DNA of 64,000 bases, taken from positions 186,001 through 250,000 of the forward strand of contig NZ_JAAFZC010000002.1 in the NCBI RefSeq assembly GCF_010614805.1, read 5' to 3'. A program made the translations under genes and the position numbers. Positions within the stretch are counted from its first letter, which is position 1, and every line of letters starts with the position of its first letter. Shown here one piece after another: positions 34,647 to 43,181 of this stretch. The notes under the pieces were generated by a model, which saw nothing but the letters and a program-made list of their open reading frames with translations, did not search any database and was not told the DNA's origin. This stretch comes from Pseudooceanicola aestuarii (GTDB lineage: Bacteria; Pseudomonadota; Alphaproteobacteria; Rhodobacterales; Rhodobacteraceae).

Positions 34647-35941
34647 CCCTTGTTCCCCGTACCTTTGAAGATGCCGAACCCGCCGTGCGGCTGAAGATCG
34701 TGATCCTGAACGACAGCGGCACCGCGCGCGGCGGCGCCACCGGGTTGGCCTTGCGGCAAGCCCGGCTGATGCGGGCGCGCGGACATGACGTGACCTTCAT
34801 CAGCGGCGACAGCCAATGCGATCCCGACCTGACAGCGCATGGCGTGGCCACCCTGTCGCTGGGGGGGGCGCTGCTGCTGGACGACAACCGGATGCGCGCG
34901 ATGCGGAACGGGCTGTACAACCACGCCGCCGCGCGGCGGCTGCGGGCCTTTATCGCGATGAACGACACGCCGCGCACGTTGTATCATCTGCATGGCTGGT
35001 CGCGGATCCTGTCGCCCTCGGTTTTCGATGCGTTGCGGCCGGTGGCGCGGCGCAGCTTTCTGCATGCGCATGATTTCTTTCTCGCCTGCCCGAATGGGGT
35101 CTATTTCGATTATGGCCGGAACAAGGTCTGCACCCGCACACCGCTGTCCGGCGCCTGCATGGCAGCCCGCTGCGACAAGCGGAACATGGCGCAGAAAGGC
35201 TGGCGGCTGTTGCGGCAGGCCAGCCTGCGCCGCGCGTTTGCCCCGGCGGCGGCGGACGGCCCCGACTGGGCCGGGGTGATGATGGTGCATCCCGCGATGG
35301 CAGAGGGGCTGACCCGTGCCGGCATCCCCGCCGAATTGCTGCGAGAGGCGCGCAACCCCGCCGCCCCCTATACCGACCTGCGCATCCGGGCCGAAGACAA
35401 TGGCACCTGCTGCTATATCGGCCAGAACATCCCCGGCAAGGGGGTCGCCATGCTGTGCGAGGCGGCCCGCCGCGCCGGTGTGCCGTTGAAGGTCATCGGC
35501 GATCCCGGCGCCCGGCCCGAACTGGTCCGCGCCTACCCCGAGGTCCGATTCACCGGCTGGGTGGAGCCTGACAATATCGGCGATCACCTTCAGGACGTCC
35601 GCGCCCTGGTGATGCCATCGCGGTTCACCGAACCCTTCGGGCTGGTCGCGGCGGAGGCTTCACTGTCGGGACTGCCGGTCATCGTCTCGGACACCGCCAT
35701 GCTGGCCGGCGAGGTCGAGAGCGCGGGCCTGGGCCTGCGGGCCGATGCCACCGATCCCGACGCGCTCGCGCGCAGCCTGCGCCGGATGGTCCGGATGCCC
35801 GCCGCCCAGGTCCGGGCGATAAGCCTGCGCGGATATGACCGGAGCGCCCCCCTGGCCCAGCCCGAAGGCGCGTGGATCGACGCCATGTTGAACCACTACC
35901 GCCGGACATTGCTGATGCAGGGCGCCGCCGTCCCCGCCTGA
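34643..35941 (+). CDS. Glycosyltransferase family 4-like protein
   Basis: 432 residues from the GTG at 34643, which overlaps the preceding stop codon. The N-terminal half begins with KIVILNDSGTARGGATGLALR, the GT-B acceptor-side pattern. The C-terminal half has the donor-binding segment CCYIGQNIPGKGVAMLCEAA and the family motif MPSRFTEPFGLVAAEASLSG with its EX7E-type glutamates (about residues 332-341). It should add a sugar to the growing glycan at the cytoplasmic face. The start is chosen by coupling; frames open further upstream lie within the preceding gene. Confidence 0.88.
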   Translation: MTLVPRTFEDAEPAVRLKIVILNDSGTARGGATGLALRQARLMRARGHDVTFISGDSQCDPDLTAHGVATLSLGGALLLDDNRMRAMRNGLYNHAAARRLRAFIAMNDTPRTLYHLHGWSRILSPSVFDALRPVARRSFLHAHDFFLACPNGVYFDYGRNKVCTRTPLSGACMAARCDKRNMAQKGWRLLRQASLRRAFAPAAADGPDWAGVMMVHPAMAEGLTRAGIPAELLREARNPAAPYTDLRIRAEDNGTCCYIGQNIPGKGVAMLCEAARRAGVPLKVIGDPGARPELVRAYPEVRFTGWVEPDNIGDHLQDVRALVMPSRFTEPFGLVAAEASLSGLPVIVSDTAMLAGEVESAGLGLRADATDPDALARSLRRMVRMPAAQVRAISLRGYDRSAPLAQPEGAWIDAMLNHYRRTLLMQGAAVPA

Positions 35942-36520
35942 GCCGGACGTGCGCCGATCTACGGGCGTGGGAGCGCCCGCGCGGGCGCGCCCTCGGGGCA
36001 TGTATCCAGGCGGCGCTCGAAATGCCCGCGACACGCTGCGTGACCGGCCTGCCCTTGCCTGCGGAACGCGGTTCCGGACCGGCGCGAATTTCCGCCAACC
36101 GTGGTCAACTGGCACCAAATTGGATCTTTCCGGCACCGTAAAACCCTGTAAAAGCCCGGATCGCGCCATCACCGGAACATCCCCCGGCGCCACCCTGTTG
36201 GTGCTGCAACAGAGAGTGAACGCGAACGAAAAGGCCACGCCAATGACCCAACAGAACCAGCAGTGTCAATCCCGCCCATCCGCCTCCGAGCGCCCCGATG
36301 CGCCCTGCAATCAGGCCCATCCGCACCACCCCCCGGGCAATCGACCGAAGCCGCGTTACATGACCCCCTGCGAGAAGCACAAGCCGCCCCTGATGCGGGA
36401 CACACCGCGCAAACCTGTCAGCTACAGCGACTTCGCCTCAATCTGACCACCTGCGCCGCCGCCGTGTATAGCGATCCGGCACCTGCGGGAACCAGCGGGC
36501 CACAGCGGCGTTGCATCTGC
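35942..36520. other. Long intergenic region after the glycosyltransferases
   Basis: This 579-bp gap has no recognised gene. A perfect 16-bp GC palindrome, GCGCCCGC/GCGGGCGC at 35973-35988, lies just past the glycosyltransferase stop and may act as a transcription stop without a U-run. Short open frames on both strands at about 36105-36446 lack family resemblance and a convincing ribosome-binding site. The second half, close to the DUF4112 start, presumably holds that gene's promoter. Confidence 0.5.
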
Positions 36521-36982
36521 ATGACAGACATCGCCTCGCCCCCTGCCCCCCATACCGGACGCCCCGCCCTGACAGGACGCCGCGTCAGGTCAACCTCCGC
36601 CAGCCCCGCGATCAGCCCCGATGCCCGTGCCGACGCGGCCCGGATCGGCCAGCGACTGGATCGGCTGGACCGCATCGCACGGCGTATGGACGGGGCGTTT
36701 CGGCTGCCGCTGACCCGCATCCGTTTTGGCTGGGATTCCGTGCTGGGCCTGGTGCCCGGCATCGGCGACACGTTGACCCTGGCGCCCGCCGGCTGGATCC
36801 TGCTTGAAGCGCATCGTCTGGGCCTGCCGCGCCGCAGCCTGCTGCGGATAGCGGCCAATGTCGGGCTGGATTGGGCCGTGGGTTCCATCCCGCTGATCGG
36901 CGATCTGTTCGACGTCGGGTTCAAGGCCAATCGCCGCAACGCCGCCTTGGTCCGCGCCCATTTCACCCATCCCGCCGAATGA
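36521..36982 (+). CDS. DUF4112 domain protein
   Basis: 153 residues from ATG 36521. After a ~40-residue polar N-terminus, the DUF4112 segment reads DSVLGLVPGIGDTLTLAPAG, then a hydrophobic helix and VGSIPLIGDLFDVGFKANRRN, the second family motif. The hydrophobic stretches suggest membrane association. The function of the family is unknown. It stands alone between two long non-coding stretches. The frame is open further upstream, but the extension has no DUF4112 features. Confidence 0.85.
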   Translation: MTDIASPPAPHTGRPALTGRRVRSTSASPAISPDARADAARIGQRLDRLDRIARRMDGAFRLPLTRIRFGWDSVLGLVPGIGDTLTLAPAGWILLEAHRLGLPRRSLLRIAANVGLDWAVGSIPLIGDLFDVGFKANRRNAALVRAHFTHPAE

Positions 36983-37039
36983 GGCTGCGCCGTTCAGCGC
37001 CGGTGCGGGCCGGTGAACGGCCCGCGACGGAACCGGGGC

Positions 37040-37555
37040 CTAACCGATCCGCCGGATGAAATGATCGGTCCAGATGTCGGACCGCTCGGCCACGCGCTGG
37101 AATCCGGCCTTTTGCAGCACCCGGGCAGAGGCGGGATTGTCCCGCCCGACACCGGCGCGCAGCGTCACCGGCCCCGCCTCCGAAAGGCCGCTCACCAACC
37201 CGCTGACCAGCTCCGTGGCCAGGCCCTGCCCCCAATGGCGCTGCCCCAGCAGATAGCCCAGGTGCAGCCCCCTTGCCCGGTCCCCGGCCAACAGAACCAG
37301 CCCGGCCAGAGCATCGTCCCGCGCCGAGTCCCGGCACAGTACCAGCATCACCCGGCATTCCTCCGCCCGCGCGGCGATCCAGCCGGAGACATCCACCCCC
37401 TGCAATGCCAGCGACGGTGGCAGCGGCGCCAGCACCTGCGGTGTCAGGAGGGGTGTCAGCGCCGCCACCAGCCAGGCGCGGCGGGCGGGATCGGCCAGCA
37501 CCGGCGCCCAGTCGCGCATGTTCAGACGTGGCGTGGTGATCGCAGGTAAATGCAT
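37040..37555 (-). CDS. GNAT-family N-acetyltransferase
   Basis: 171 residues from ATG 37555, preceded by GGAGG at 5 nt spacing. It starts with ITTPRLNMRDW, as RimJ/RimL-type acetyltransferases do. The acetyl-CoA-binding loop reads LLGQRHWGQGLATELVSGLV (about 98-117) and is followed by NPASARVLQKAGFQ, the conserved end of the fold. It transfers an acetyl group from acetyl-CoA to an amine; the substrate is unknown. A terminator hairpin separates it from ndk upstream. Confidence 0.88.
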   Translation of the reverse strand: MHLPAITTPRLNMRDWAPVLADPARRAWLVAALTPLLTPQVLAPLPPSLALQGVDVSGWIAARAEECRVMLVLCRDSARDDALAGLVLLAGDRARGLHLGYLLGQRHWGQGLATELVSGLVSGLSEAGPVTLRAGVGRDNPASARVLQKAGFQRVAERSDIWTDHFIRRIG

Positions 37556-37590
37556 GTGCCCCTCCGTGCCGGGTGCGCCGCCGCAACGCA

Positions 37591-37620
37591 AAAGGGCCGC
37601 CCCTACAGGACGGCCCTTTC
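37591..37620 (-). terminator. Terminator between ndk and the acetyltransferase gene
   Basis: AAAGGGCCG and CGGCCCTTT form a 9-bp stem around a ~11-nt loop, with short A and T runs on both sides. It lies about 22 bp past the ndk stop codon, so ending the ndk message is the likely role. Confidence 0.75.
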
Positions 37621-37641
37621 CACTTTCGCGAACCGGATGGC

Positions 37642-38064
37642 TTAGCCGACCAGTTCCAGACCGGAGAAGAAATACGCGATCTCCACAGCCGCGGTTTCCG
37701 GTGCGTCGGAGCCGTGGACGGAGTTTTCGCCCACGCTCTCGGCGAATTCGGCACGGATCGTACCGGCATCCGCATCGGCGGGGTTGGTCGCGCCCATGAC
37801 TTCGCGGTTCTTCGCGATGGCGCCTTCGCCTTCGAGGACCTGAACGACGACCGGGCCGGATGCCATGAAGTCACGCAGTTCACCGAAGAAGGGGCGCTCC
37901 TTGTGCACTTCGTAGAAGACGCCGGCTTGTTCCGGGGTCAGCTGGATGCGCTTTTGCGCGATGATGCGCAGGCCGGCGTCCTCGAACTTGGCGTTGATCT
38001 TGCCGGTCAGGTTCCGCTTGGTCGCGTCGGGTTTGATGATGGAGAGCGTGCGTTCGGTGGCCAT
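37642..38064 (-). CDS. ndk: Nucleoside diphosphate kinase
   Basis: 140 residues, the standard size. It begins [21 protein letters not shown] and has the phosphohistidine segment [16 protein letters not shown], with the active-site His at about 117. It passes phosphate from ATP to other nucleoside diphosphates through that histidine and balances nucleotide pools in the cytoplasm. The frame is open upstream to 38190, but homology and the usual start fix ATG 38064. It is followed by a terminator and appears monocistronic. Confidence 0.97.
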   Translation of the reverse strand: MATERTLSIIKPDATKRNLTGKINAKFEDAGLRIIAQKRIQLTPEQAGVFYEVHKERPFFGELRDFMASGPVVVQVLEGEGAIAKNREVMGATNPADADAGTIRAEFAESVGENSVHGSDAPETAAVEIAYFFSGLELVG

Positions 38065-38262
38065 GGGTCCAACTTTCTTTTGCGGCGGCGCCCGGAACCG
38101 TCTCCGGGGCCAATGAAATCGGCGCCCGCCTAGCATGGGACGCCGGGTTTGAAAAGCCTGCTTGGCCCTGTGGGGACGCGCGCGCGACATTGGCCGGCCG
38201 CCCGCGCGACACCGGCGCGATGACTACTTCCGCCCCGGTGAAGGCTCTGTTAGGTGGCGCAT

Positions 38263-40125
38263 ATGCTCAGGATCGAAGACATCTCCTATTCCGTGGCCGG
38301 CCGCCCCCTGCTGGAACAGGCCTCCGCCACCATTCCCACCGGCCACAAGGTCGGCATCGTCGGCCGCAACGGCACCGGCAAGACCACGTTGTTCCGCCTG
38401 ATCCGGGGGGAGCTGGCGCTGGAAGGCGGCGCCATCTCCCTGCCGTCGCGCGCCCGCATCGGCGGTGTCGCGCAGGAGGTGCCGGGTAACGAGGTCTCCT
38501 TGATCGATACCGTGCTGGCCGCCGATACCGAACGTGCCGAGCTGCTGGCCGAGGCGGAGACGACAGAAGATCCCACCCGCATCGCCGAGGTGCAGACCCG
38601 CCTGGCCGATATCGATGCCTGGTCCGCGGAGGGCCGCGCCAGCACCATCCTGAAGGGGCTGGGATTTGACGACGAACAACAGCGGATGCCCTGTTCGGCC
38701 TTCTCCGGCGGGTGGCGGATGCGCGTGGCGCTGGCCGCTGTCCTGTTCGCCGCACCCGACCTGCTGCTGCTGGACGAGCCTACGAACTATCTGGACCTGG
38801 AGGGCGCGCTGTGGCTGGAAAGCTACCTGACCTCCTATCCCCACACGGTTCTGGTGATCTCCCACGACCGGGGGCTGCTGAACCGGGCGGTGGGCGCGAT
38901 CCTGCACCTGGAGGACCGCAAGCTGACGCTGTACCAGGGCAATTACGACACCTTCGCCGAAACCCGCGCCGCCCGGCTGGCCGTGGCGGAGGCGGAGGCG
39001 CGCAAGCAGGACGCCCGGCGTGCGCATCTGCAAAGCTACGTGGATCGCTTCCGCTACAAGGCGGACAAGGCCCGGCAGGCGCAATCGCGACTGAAGGCAA
39101 TCGCCCGGCTGAAACCGATCACCCGCCCGCAGGAGGCGGCGCTGCGCCGCTTTACCTTCCCGGAACCCGAAGAACTGTCCCCGCCCATCCTGCGGATCGA
39201 GGGCGGGCAGGTCGGATATGACGGGCAGCCGGTGCTGACCCGGCTGGACCTGCGCATCGATCAGGACGACCGGATCGCCCTGCTGGGCCGCAACGGCGAG
39301 GGAAAATCCACCCTGTCCAAGCTGCTGGCCGACCGGCTGGCGCCACTTTCGGGCAAGGTCACCCGGTCATCGCGGCTGAGGGTGGGGTATTTCGCCCAGC
39401 ACCAGGTGGACGAGCTGCATACCGACGAAACACCCCTGGACCACCTGCGCCGCCTGCGCCCGGAGGAGGCCCCGGCCAGGCTGCGCGCCCGGCTGGGGGG
39501 CTTCGGCATCGGGGCGGAACAGGCCGATACGCTGGTGGGTCAGCTGTCCGGCGGGCAGAAGGCGCGGCTGTCGCTGATGCTGGCCACTCTGGACGCGCCG
39601 CACCTGCTGATCCTGGACGAACCGACCAACCACCTGGACATCGAAAGCCGCGAGGCGCTGGTGGAGGCGCTGACCGATTATACCGGCGCGGTGATCCTTG
39701 TCAGCCACGACATGCACCTGCTGAGCCTCGTCGCCGACCGGCTGTGGCTGGTCAAGGACGGGCGCGTCGCGCCGTTCGAGGGCGACCTGGAGGAATACCG
39801 CCAGCACCTGCTGGCCCCGGCGCGCGCCGAAAAGAAGGACCAGAAGGCCCGGGCAGAGGCCGAGAAGCCGCGCCGCCGCCCCTCACGGGACGAGATCCTT
39901 GCCCTGCGCTCGGAGGTTCGAAAATGCGAGGACCGGGTCAAGAAACTGTCCGAAATGGGCGACCGACTGTCGTCCAAGCTGGCAGATCCGGCGCTTTACG
40001 AAGATGCGCGGGTGGGGGAATTGCAGGTCTGGAACCGCAAATACGCCGAATTGCGCGAGGCCATGGAGAAGGCCGAAGCCCTGTGGATGACCGCGTTGGA
40101 AAAGCTGGAGACGGCCGAGGCCTGA
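38263..40125 (+). CDS. ABC-F family ATPase (Uup/YheS-like)
   Basis: 620 residues. Two ABC domains lie on one soluble chain without membrane segments: Walker A GRNGTGKTT and GRNGEGKST, signatures FSGGWRMR and LSGGQKAR, Walker B LLLLDEPTNYLD and LLILDEPTNHLD. Between them lies the basic P-site-tRNA-interaction linker (YVDRFRYKADKARQAQSRLK). The C-terminal ~80 residues, from DEILALRSEVRKCEDR, look like a coiled coil. ABC-F proteins act on the ribosome, not in transport. ATG 38263 is chosen because AGGTGG sits 5 nt before it; a GTG three codons earlier is possible. It is single-gene and divergent from ndk. Confidence 0.92.
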   Translation: MLRIEDISYSVAGRPLLEQASATIPTGHKVGIVGRNGTGKTTLFRLIRGELALEGGAISLPSRARIGGVAQEVPGNEVSLIDTVLAADTERAELLAEAETTEDPTRIAEVQTRLADIDAWSAEGRASTILKGLGFDDEQQRMPCSAFSGGWRMRVALAAVLFAAPDLLLLDEPTNYLDLEGALWLESYLTSYPHTVLVISHDRGLLNRAVGAILHLEDRKLTLYQGNYDTFAETRAARLAVAEAEARKQDARRAHLQSYVDRFRYKADKARQAQSRLKAIARLKPITRPQEAALRRFTFPEPEELSPPILRIEGGQVGYDGQPVLTRLDLRIDQDDRIALLGRNGEGKSTLSKLLADRLAPLSGKVTRSSRLRVGYFAQHQVDELHTDETPLDHLRRLRPEEAPARLRARLGGFGIGAEQADTLVGQLSGGQKARLSLMLATLDAPHLLILDEPTNHLDIESREALVEALTDYTGAVILVSHDMHLLSLVADRLWLVKDGRVAPFEGDLEEYRQHLLAPARAEKKDQKARAEAEKPRRRPSRDEILALRSEVRKCEDRVKKLSEMGDRLSSKLADPALYEDARVGELQVWNRKYAELREAMEKAEALWMTALEKLETAEA

Positions 40126-40369
40126 CCGGCCCCGGCAGCCCGTCGCCGCGGCCCCGTCCGGCGGCGCCTCACCTGCAAATCTGTCCGGGACAAGGGCGCG
40201 GTTTGCGCGGCCCGTCCGGCCAGCGCGCGCACCGTCCCCTCCGGCGGGCGCGGGCGCCGCTGCCCGCCCCTGCCCGGTCCCGCGCGGCCCCACAGGACCG
40301 CTGCCCCCATGCCCCGGCTTGGACGCGAAAACGCTTTCCCCGGCGGGCGGGACATGTTCCTAATGCCGC

Positions 40370-40990
40370 ATGGATACCGCGTTTCTACTGCCCGCCTTCG
40401 TCACGTTGTTCGTGATCATCGACCCGATCGGGCTGACCCCGCTTTTTGCCGCGCTGACACAGGGTGCGGATGCGCGGCACCGGCGCGGTGTGGCGATCCG
40501 GGCCTGCGGTCTGGGTTTTGGCGTTCTGGCGCTGTTCACATTGTTCGGCGAACAGGTGCTGAACCTGATCGGAATTTCCATGCCCGCCTTCCGCATCGCG
40601 GGTGGCATCCTGCTGTTCCTGATCGCGCTGGACATGCTGTTCGAACGCCGCGCCAAGCGGCGGGAGGACAAGTCCGAAGACCCCGAGGCCCTGCCCGACC
40701 CCTCGGCCTTCCCGCTGGCGATCCCGCTGATCGCCGGGCCGGGTGCCATCGCGACGGTGATCCTGTTGGCCGGACAGCAATCCGGCCTGCCGGGTTTGCT
40801 GGCGGTGCTGGGCGTCACGGCGGCGGTGCTGTTGCTGGTCTTTGCCCTGTTCCTGACCGCCGGCTGGCTGGAGCGTGGCCTGGGCAAGACCGGGATCAAC
40901 GTGGTCACCCGGATCCTGGGCATGTTGCTGGCGGCGCTTTCGGTGCAATTCGTGCTGGACGGGCTGCGGAATTTCGGGCTGGGCGGCTGA
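40370..40990 (+). CDS. MarC-family integral membrane protein
   Basis: 206 residues with about six membrane helices. The N-terminal FVTLFVIIDPIGLTPLFAAL is typical of MarC/UPF0056, as are RIAGGILLFLIALDML and the central PLAIPLIAGPGAIATVI. The family's function is not settled; the early link to antibiotic resistance has not held up. A hydrophilic loop rich in Lys, Glu and Asp separates the two three-helix halves. It starts 31 bp before the aspartic protease gene on the same strand, so the two may be co-transcribed. Confidence 0.92.
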   Translation: MDTAFLLPAFVTLFVIIDPIGLTPLFAALTQGADARHRRGVAIRACGLGFGVLALFTLFGEQVLNLIGISMPAFRIAGGILLFLIALDMLFERRAKRREDKSEDPEALPDPSAFPLAIPLIAGPGAIATVILLAGQQSGLPGLLAVLGVTAAVLLLVFALFLTAGWLERGLGKTGINVVTRILGMLLAALSVQFVLDGLRNFGLGG

Positions 40991-41021
40991 CAGGGGGGCG
41001 GGCAGCGCCTATATCTTCATC

Positions 41022-41603
41022 ATGAGCGGGAATGATTTCGGACAGCTGGCCTATCTCGTGCTGCTGTTGGTGGTGGTCGGGACCTATTTTCTGGTTTCGA
41101 ACCGGCGCCAACTGGGCAGCCTGGCCCGTCACGCGGTGCTGTGGGCGCTGATCTTTGTCGGCATGGTGGCGGCGGTGGGCATGTGGGGCAACATCCGCCA
41201 GACCCTGATGCCGCAGCAAAGCGTGATCCAGGGCGGCGCGGTGATCGAACTGCCCCGGCAGGCGGATGGCCATTACTACGCCCGGCTGAACGTGAACGGC
41301 ACCGACATCACCTTCATGGTGGATACCGGTGCCTCCGACGTGGTGCTGACCGGCGACGCCGCCCGCGCCGCCGGGATCGATACCGACCGGCTGGTGTTTT
41401 CCGGCACGGCGGCCACGGCCAACGGATCGGTGCGCACGGCGGCGGTGACGCTCGACAATGTGTCCCTTGGCCCGGTTGAGGATTTCGACCTGCGCGCCAT
41501 GGTGAACGAGGGCAACATGCGGATGCCCCTGCTGGGCATGACCTATCTGGACCGCTTCTCCCGGATCGAAATTGCGGATGGCGCCCTGCGGCTGACCCGC
41601 TGA
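41022..41603 (+). CDS. Membrane-anchored clan AA aspartic protease (TIGR02281 type)
   Basis: 193 residues from ATG 41022. Two N-terminal hydrophobic segments (about 8-25 and 37-56) are followed by a single retropepsin-like domain. The active-site motif is FMVDTGASDVVL (Asp at about 107), and the later MPLLGMTYLDRFSRIEI matches the flap and C-terminal strand of the family. One domain is half of a pepsin-type enzyme, so a dimer is needed for catalysis. It is probably exposed to the periplasm. The substrate is unknown. Confidence 0.9.
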   Translation: MSGNDFGQLAYLVLLLVVVGTYFLVSNRRQLGSLARHAVLWALIFVGMVAAVGMWGNIRQTLMPQQSVIQGGAVIELPRQADGHYYARLNVNGTDITFMVDTGASDVVLTGDAARAAGIDTDRLVFSGTAATANGSVRTAAVTLDNVSLGPVEDFDLRAMVNEGNMRMPLLGMTYLDRFSRIEIADGALRLTR

Positions 41604-41745
41604 GCGCCCGATACCGCCGTTTTGCGGAACGCCCGACGGGCGGGCCTACCGCCGCGCCCGAGAGCCCGCGCACCGGACTCGTCACCCGGCCCGATCCGAC
41701 GATCCTTCAGACCCGTTGCAGCAGCCCCTCACAGCGGCGCACGGA

Positions 41746-43173
41746 TCACGACGAGGCGTCGATCTCTGCGCCCTCATCCTCGTCCACATGCGCCACGCGG
41801 TTGCCGGAGCGCGAGGTGGTGACCACGTTCAGCGACTTCAGCTTGCGGTGCAGGGCGCTGCGTTCCATCCCGACGAATTGCGCGGTTTTGGAGATATTGC
41901 CGCCAAAGCGGTTGATCTGCGTCAGCAGATATTCCCGTTCGAACGCCTCTCGCGCCTCCCGCAGGGGCAGCGTCGCGACAGAGCCGGAGATGACCACACG
42001 CCCGTCGCCATCCACCGGCTTTTCCTCCTCGCTCGGGACTTCGCGGGCGTCGATATCGCCGGTCCCCTCGCCCAGGATCAGGATACGTTCGATCACGTTG
42101 CGCAGCTGACGCACATTGCCGGGCCAGACCATCGTCTGCATCAGCGCCGCCGCCTCTTCGGACAGCGCGCGCAGGGGCAGGCCCTGGGATTTGTGCAGCC
42201 CTTCGATGAAATGTTCGGCCAACAGGGGAATGTCCTCCCGCCGGTCCTCCAGTGAGGGCACGGCGATCGGCACCACGTTCAGCCGGTGATAGAGTTCCTG
42301 CCGGAAGCGCCCCGCTTCGATCTCTGCCTCCAGATTGCGCGCGGAGGAGGAAATCACCCGCAGATCCACACGCACCTTGTCCGCACCGCCAACCCGCAGG
42401 AACTGCTGATCGACCAGCACGCGCAGGATCTTGGACTGGGTGCCCAGCGGCATATCCGCGACTTCGTCGAAATAGATCACGCCGCCATGGGCCTGTTCCA
42501 GAAGGCCGGGTTCGATCCCACGTTCTCCGCTTTCGCGGCCGAACAGCACGTCTTCCATCCGGTCGGGGTCGATCTGGGCACAGTTCACGGTGACGAACGG
42601 CGCATCGGCACGCGCCGAATTTGCATGCACAAACCGCGCCGCGACCTCCTTGCCCGAGCCGGAAGGCCCCGACAACATCACCCGGCCGTTGGATTTCGTC
42701 ACCTTGTCCAACTGGCTGACCAGCGTGCGGAACGCACCCGAGGCGCCGATCATCTCGGCCGCCTGAACCTCCCGCCTTTTCAGCTGATTGTTCTCCCGCC
42801 GCAGACGGCTGGTTTCCATGGCGCGGCGGATAACGACCAGCAGCTGATCGATATTGAACGGCTTTTCGATAAAGTCATAGGCGCCCTGCTTGATCGCGGC
42901 GACCGCGATCTCGACATTGCCATGGCCCGAAATGATCACCACCGGTACGTCGGGATTGTTGCGCTTTACATGTTTGAGGATGTCGATCCCGTCCATTCGG
43001 CTGTCCTTCAGCCAGATGTCCAGGATCATCAGGCCGGGCGCCTCGCTGTTGAGATGCCCCAGACAATCGTCGGAATTTCCGGCCAGCCGGGTGGTAAAGC
43101 CCTCGTCCTCCAGAATGTCCGAAATCAATTCGCGGATATCGCGTTCGTCATCAACAATAAGAATGTCGCTCAT
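41746..43173 (-). CDS. ntrX: Nitrogen-assimilation response regulator NtrX
   Basis: 475 residues from ATG 43173, with GAGG 6 nt before it and 9 bp after the ntrY stop. Receiver domain (1-120) with phospho-acceptor Asp in LMILDIWLKDS; AAA+ domain (about 140-380) with Walker A GPSGSGKEV and Walker B GVIYFDEVAD; Fis-type helix-turn-helix at the end (NISKTAQFVGMERSALHRKL). The stretch where sigma-54 activators carry GAFTGA reads LFGRESGERGIEPG, so the sigma-54 contact loop is missing. It is the partner of NtrY encoded just upstream and controls nitrogen and, in several alphaproteobacteria, redox or envelope genes. Confidence 0.96.
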   Translation of the reverse strand: MSDILIVDDERDIRELISDILEDEGFTTRLAGNSDDCLGHLNSEAPGLMILDIWLKDSRMDGIDILKHVKRNNPDVPVVIISGHGNVEIAVAAIKQGAYDFIEKPFNIDQLLVVIRRAMETSRLRRENNQLKRREVQAAEMIGASGAFRTLVSQLDKVTKSNGRVMLSGPSGSGKEVAARFVHANSARADAPFVTVNCAQIDPDRMEDVLFGRESGERGIEPGLLEQAHGGVIYFDEVADMPLGTQSKILRVLVDQQFLRVGGADKVRVDLRVISSSARNLEAEIEAGRFRQELYHRLNVVPIAVPSLEDRREDIPLLAEHFIEGLHKSQGLPLRALSEEAAALMQTMVWPGNVRQLRNVIERILILGEGTGDIDAREVPSEEEKPVDGDGRVVISGSVATLPLREAREAFEREYLLTQINRFGGNISKTAQFVGMERSALHRKLKSLNVVTTSRSGNRVAHVDEDEGAEIDASS

Positions 43174-43181
43174 TACCGTCC

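Noticed and set aside
36105..36446. Small frames on both strands (91 residues minus, about 67 residues plus) before the DUF4112 gene
   Set aside because: No convincing ribosome-binding site, no recognised family and mutually overlapping; left as non-coding.
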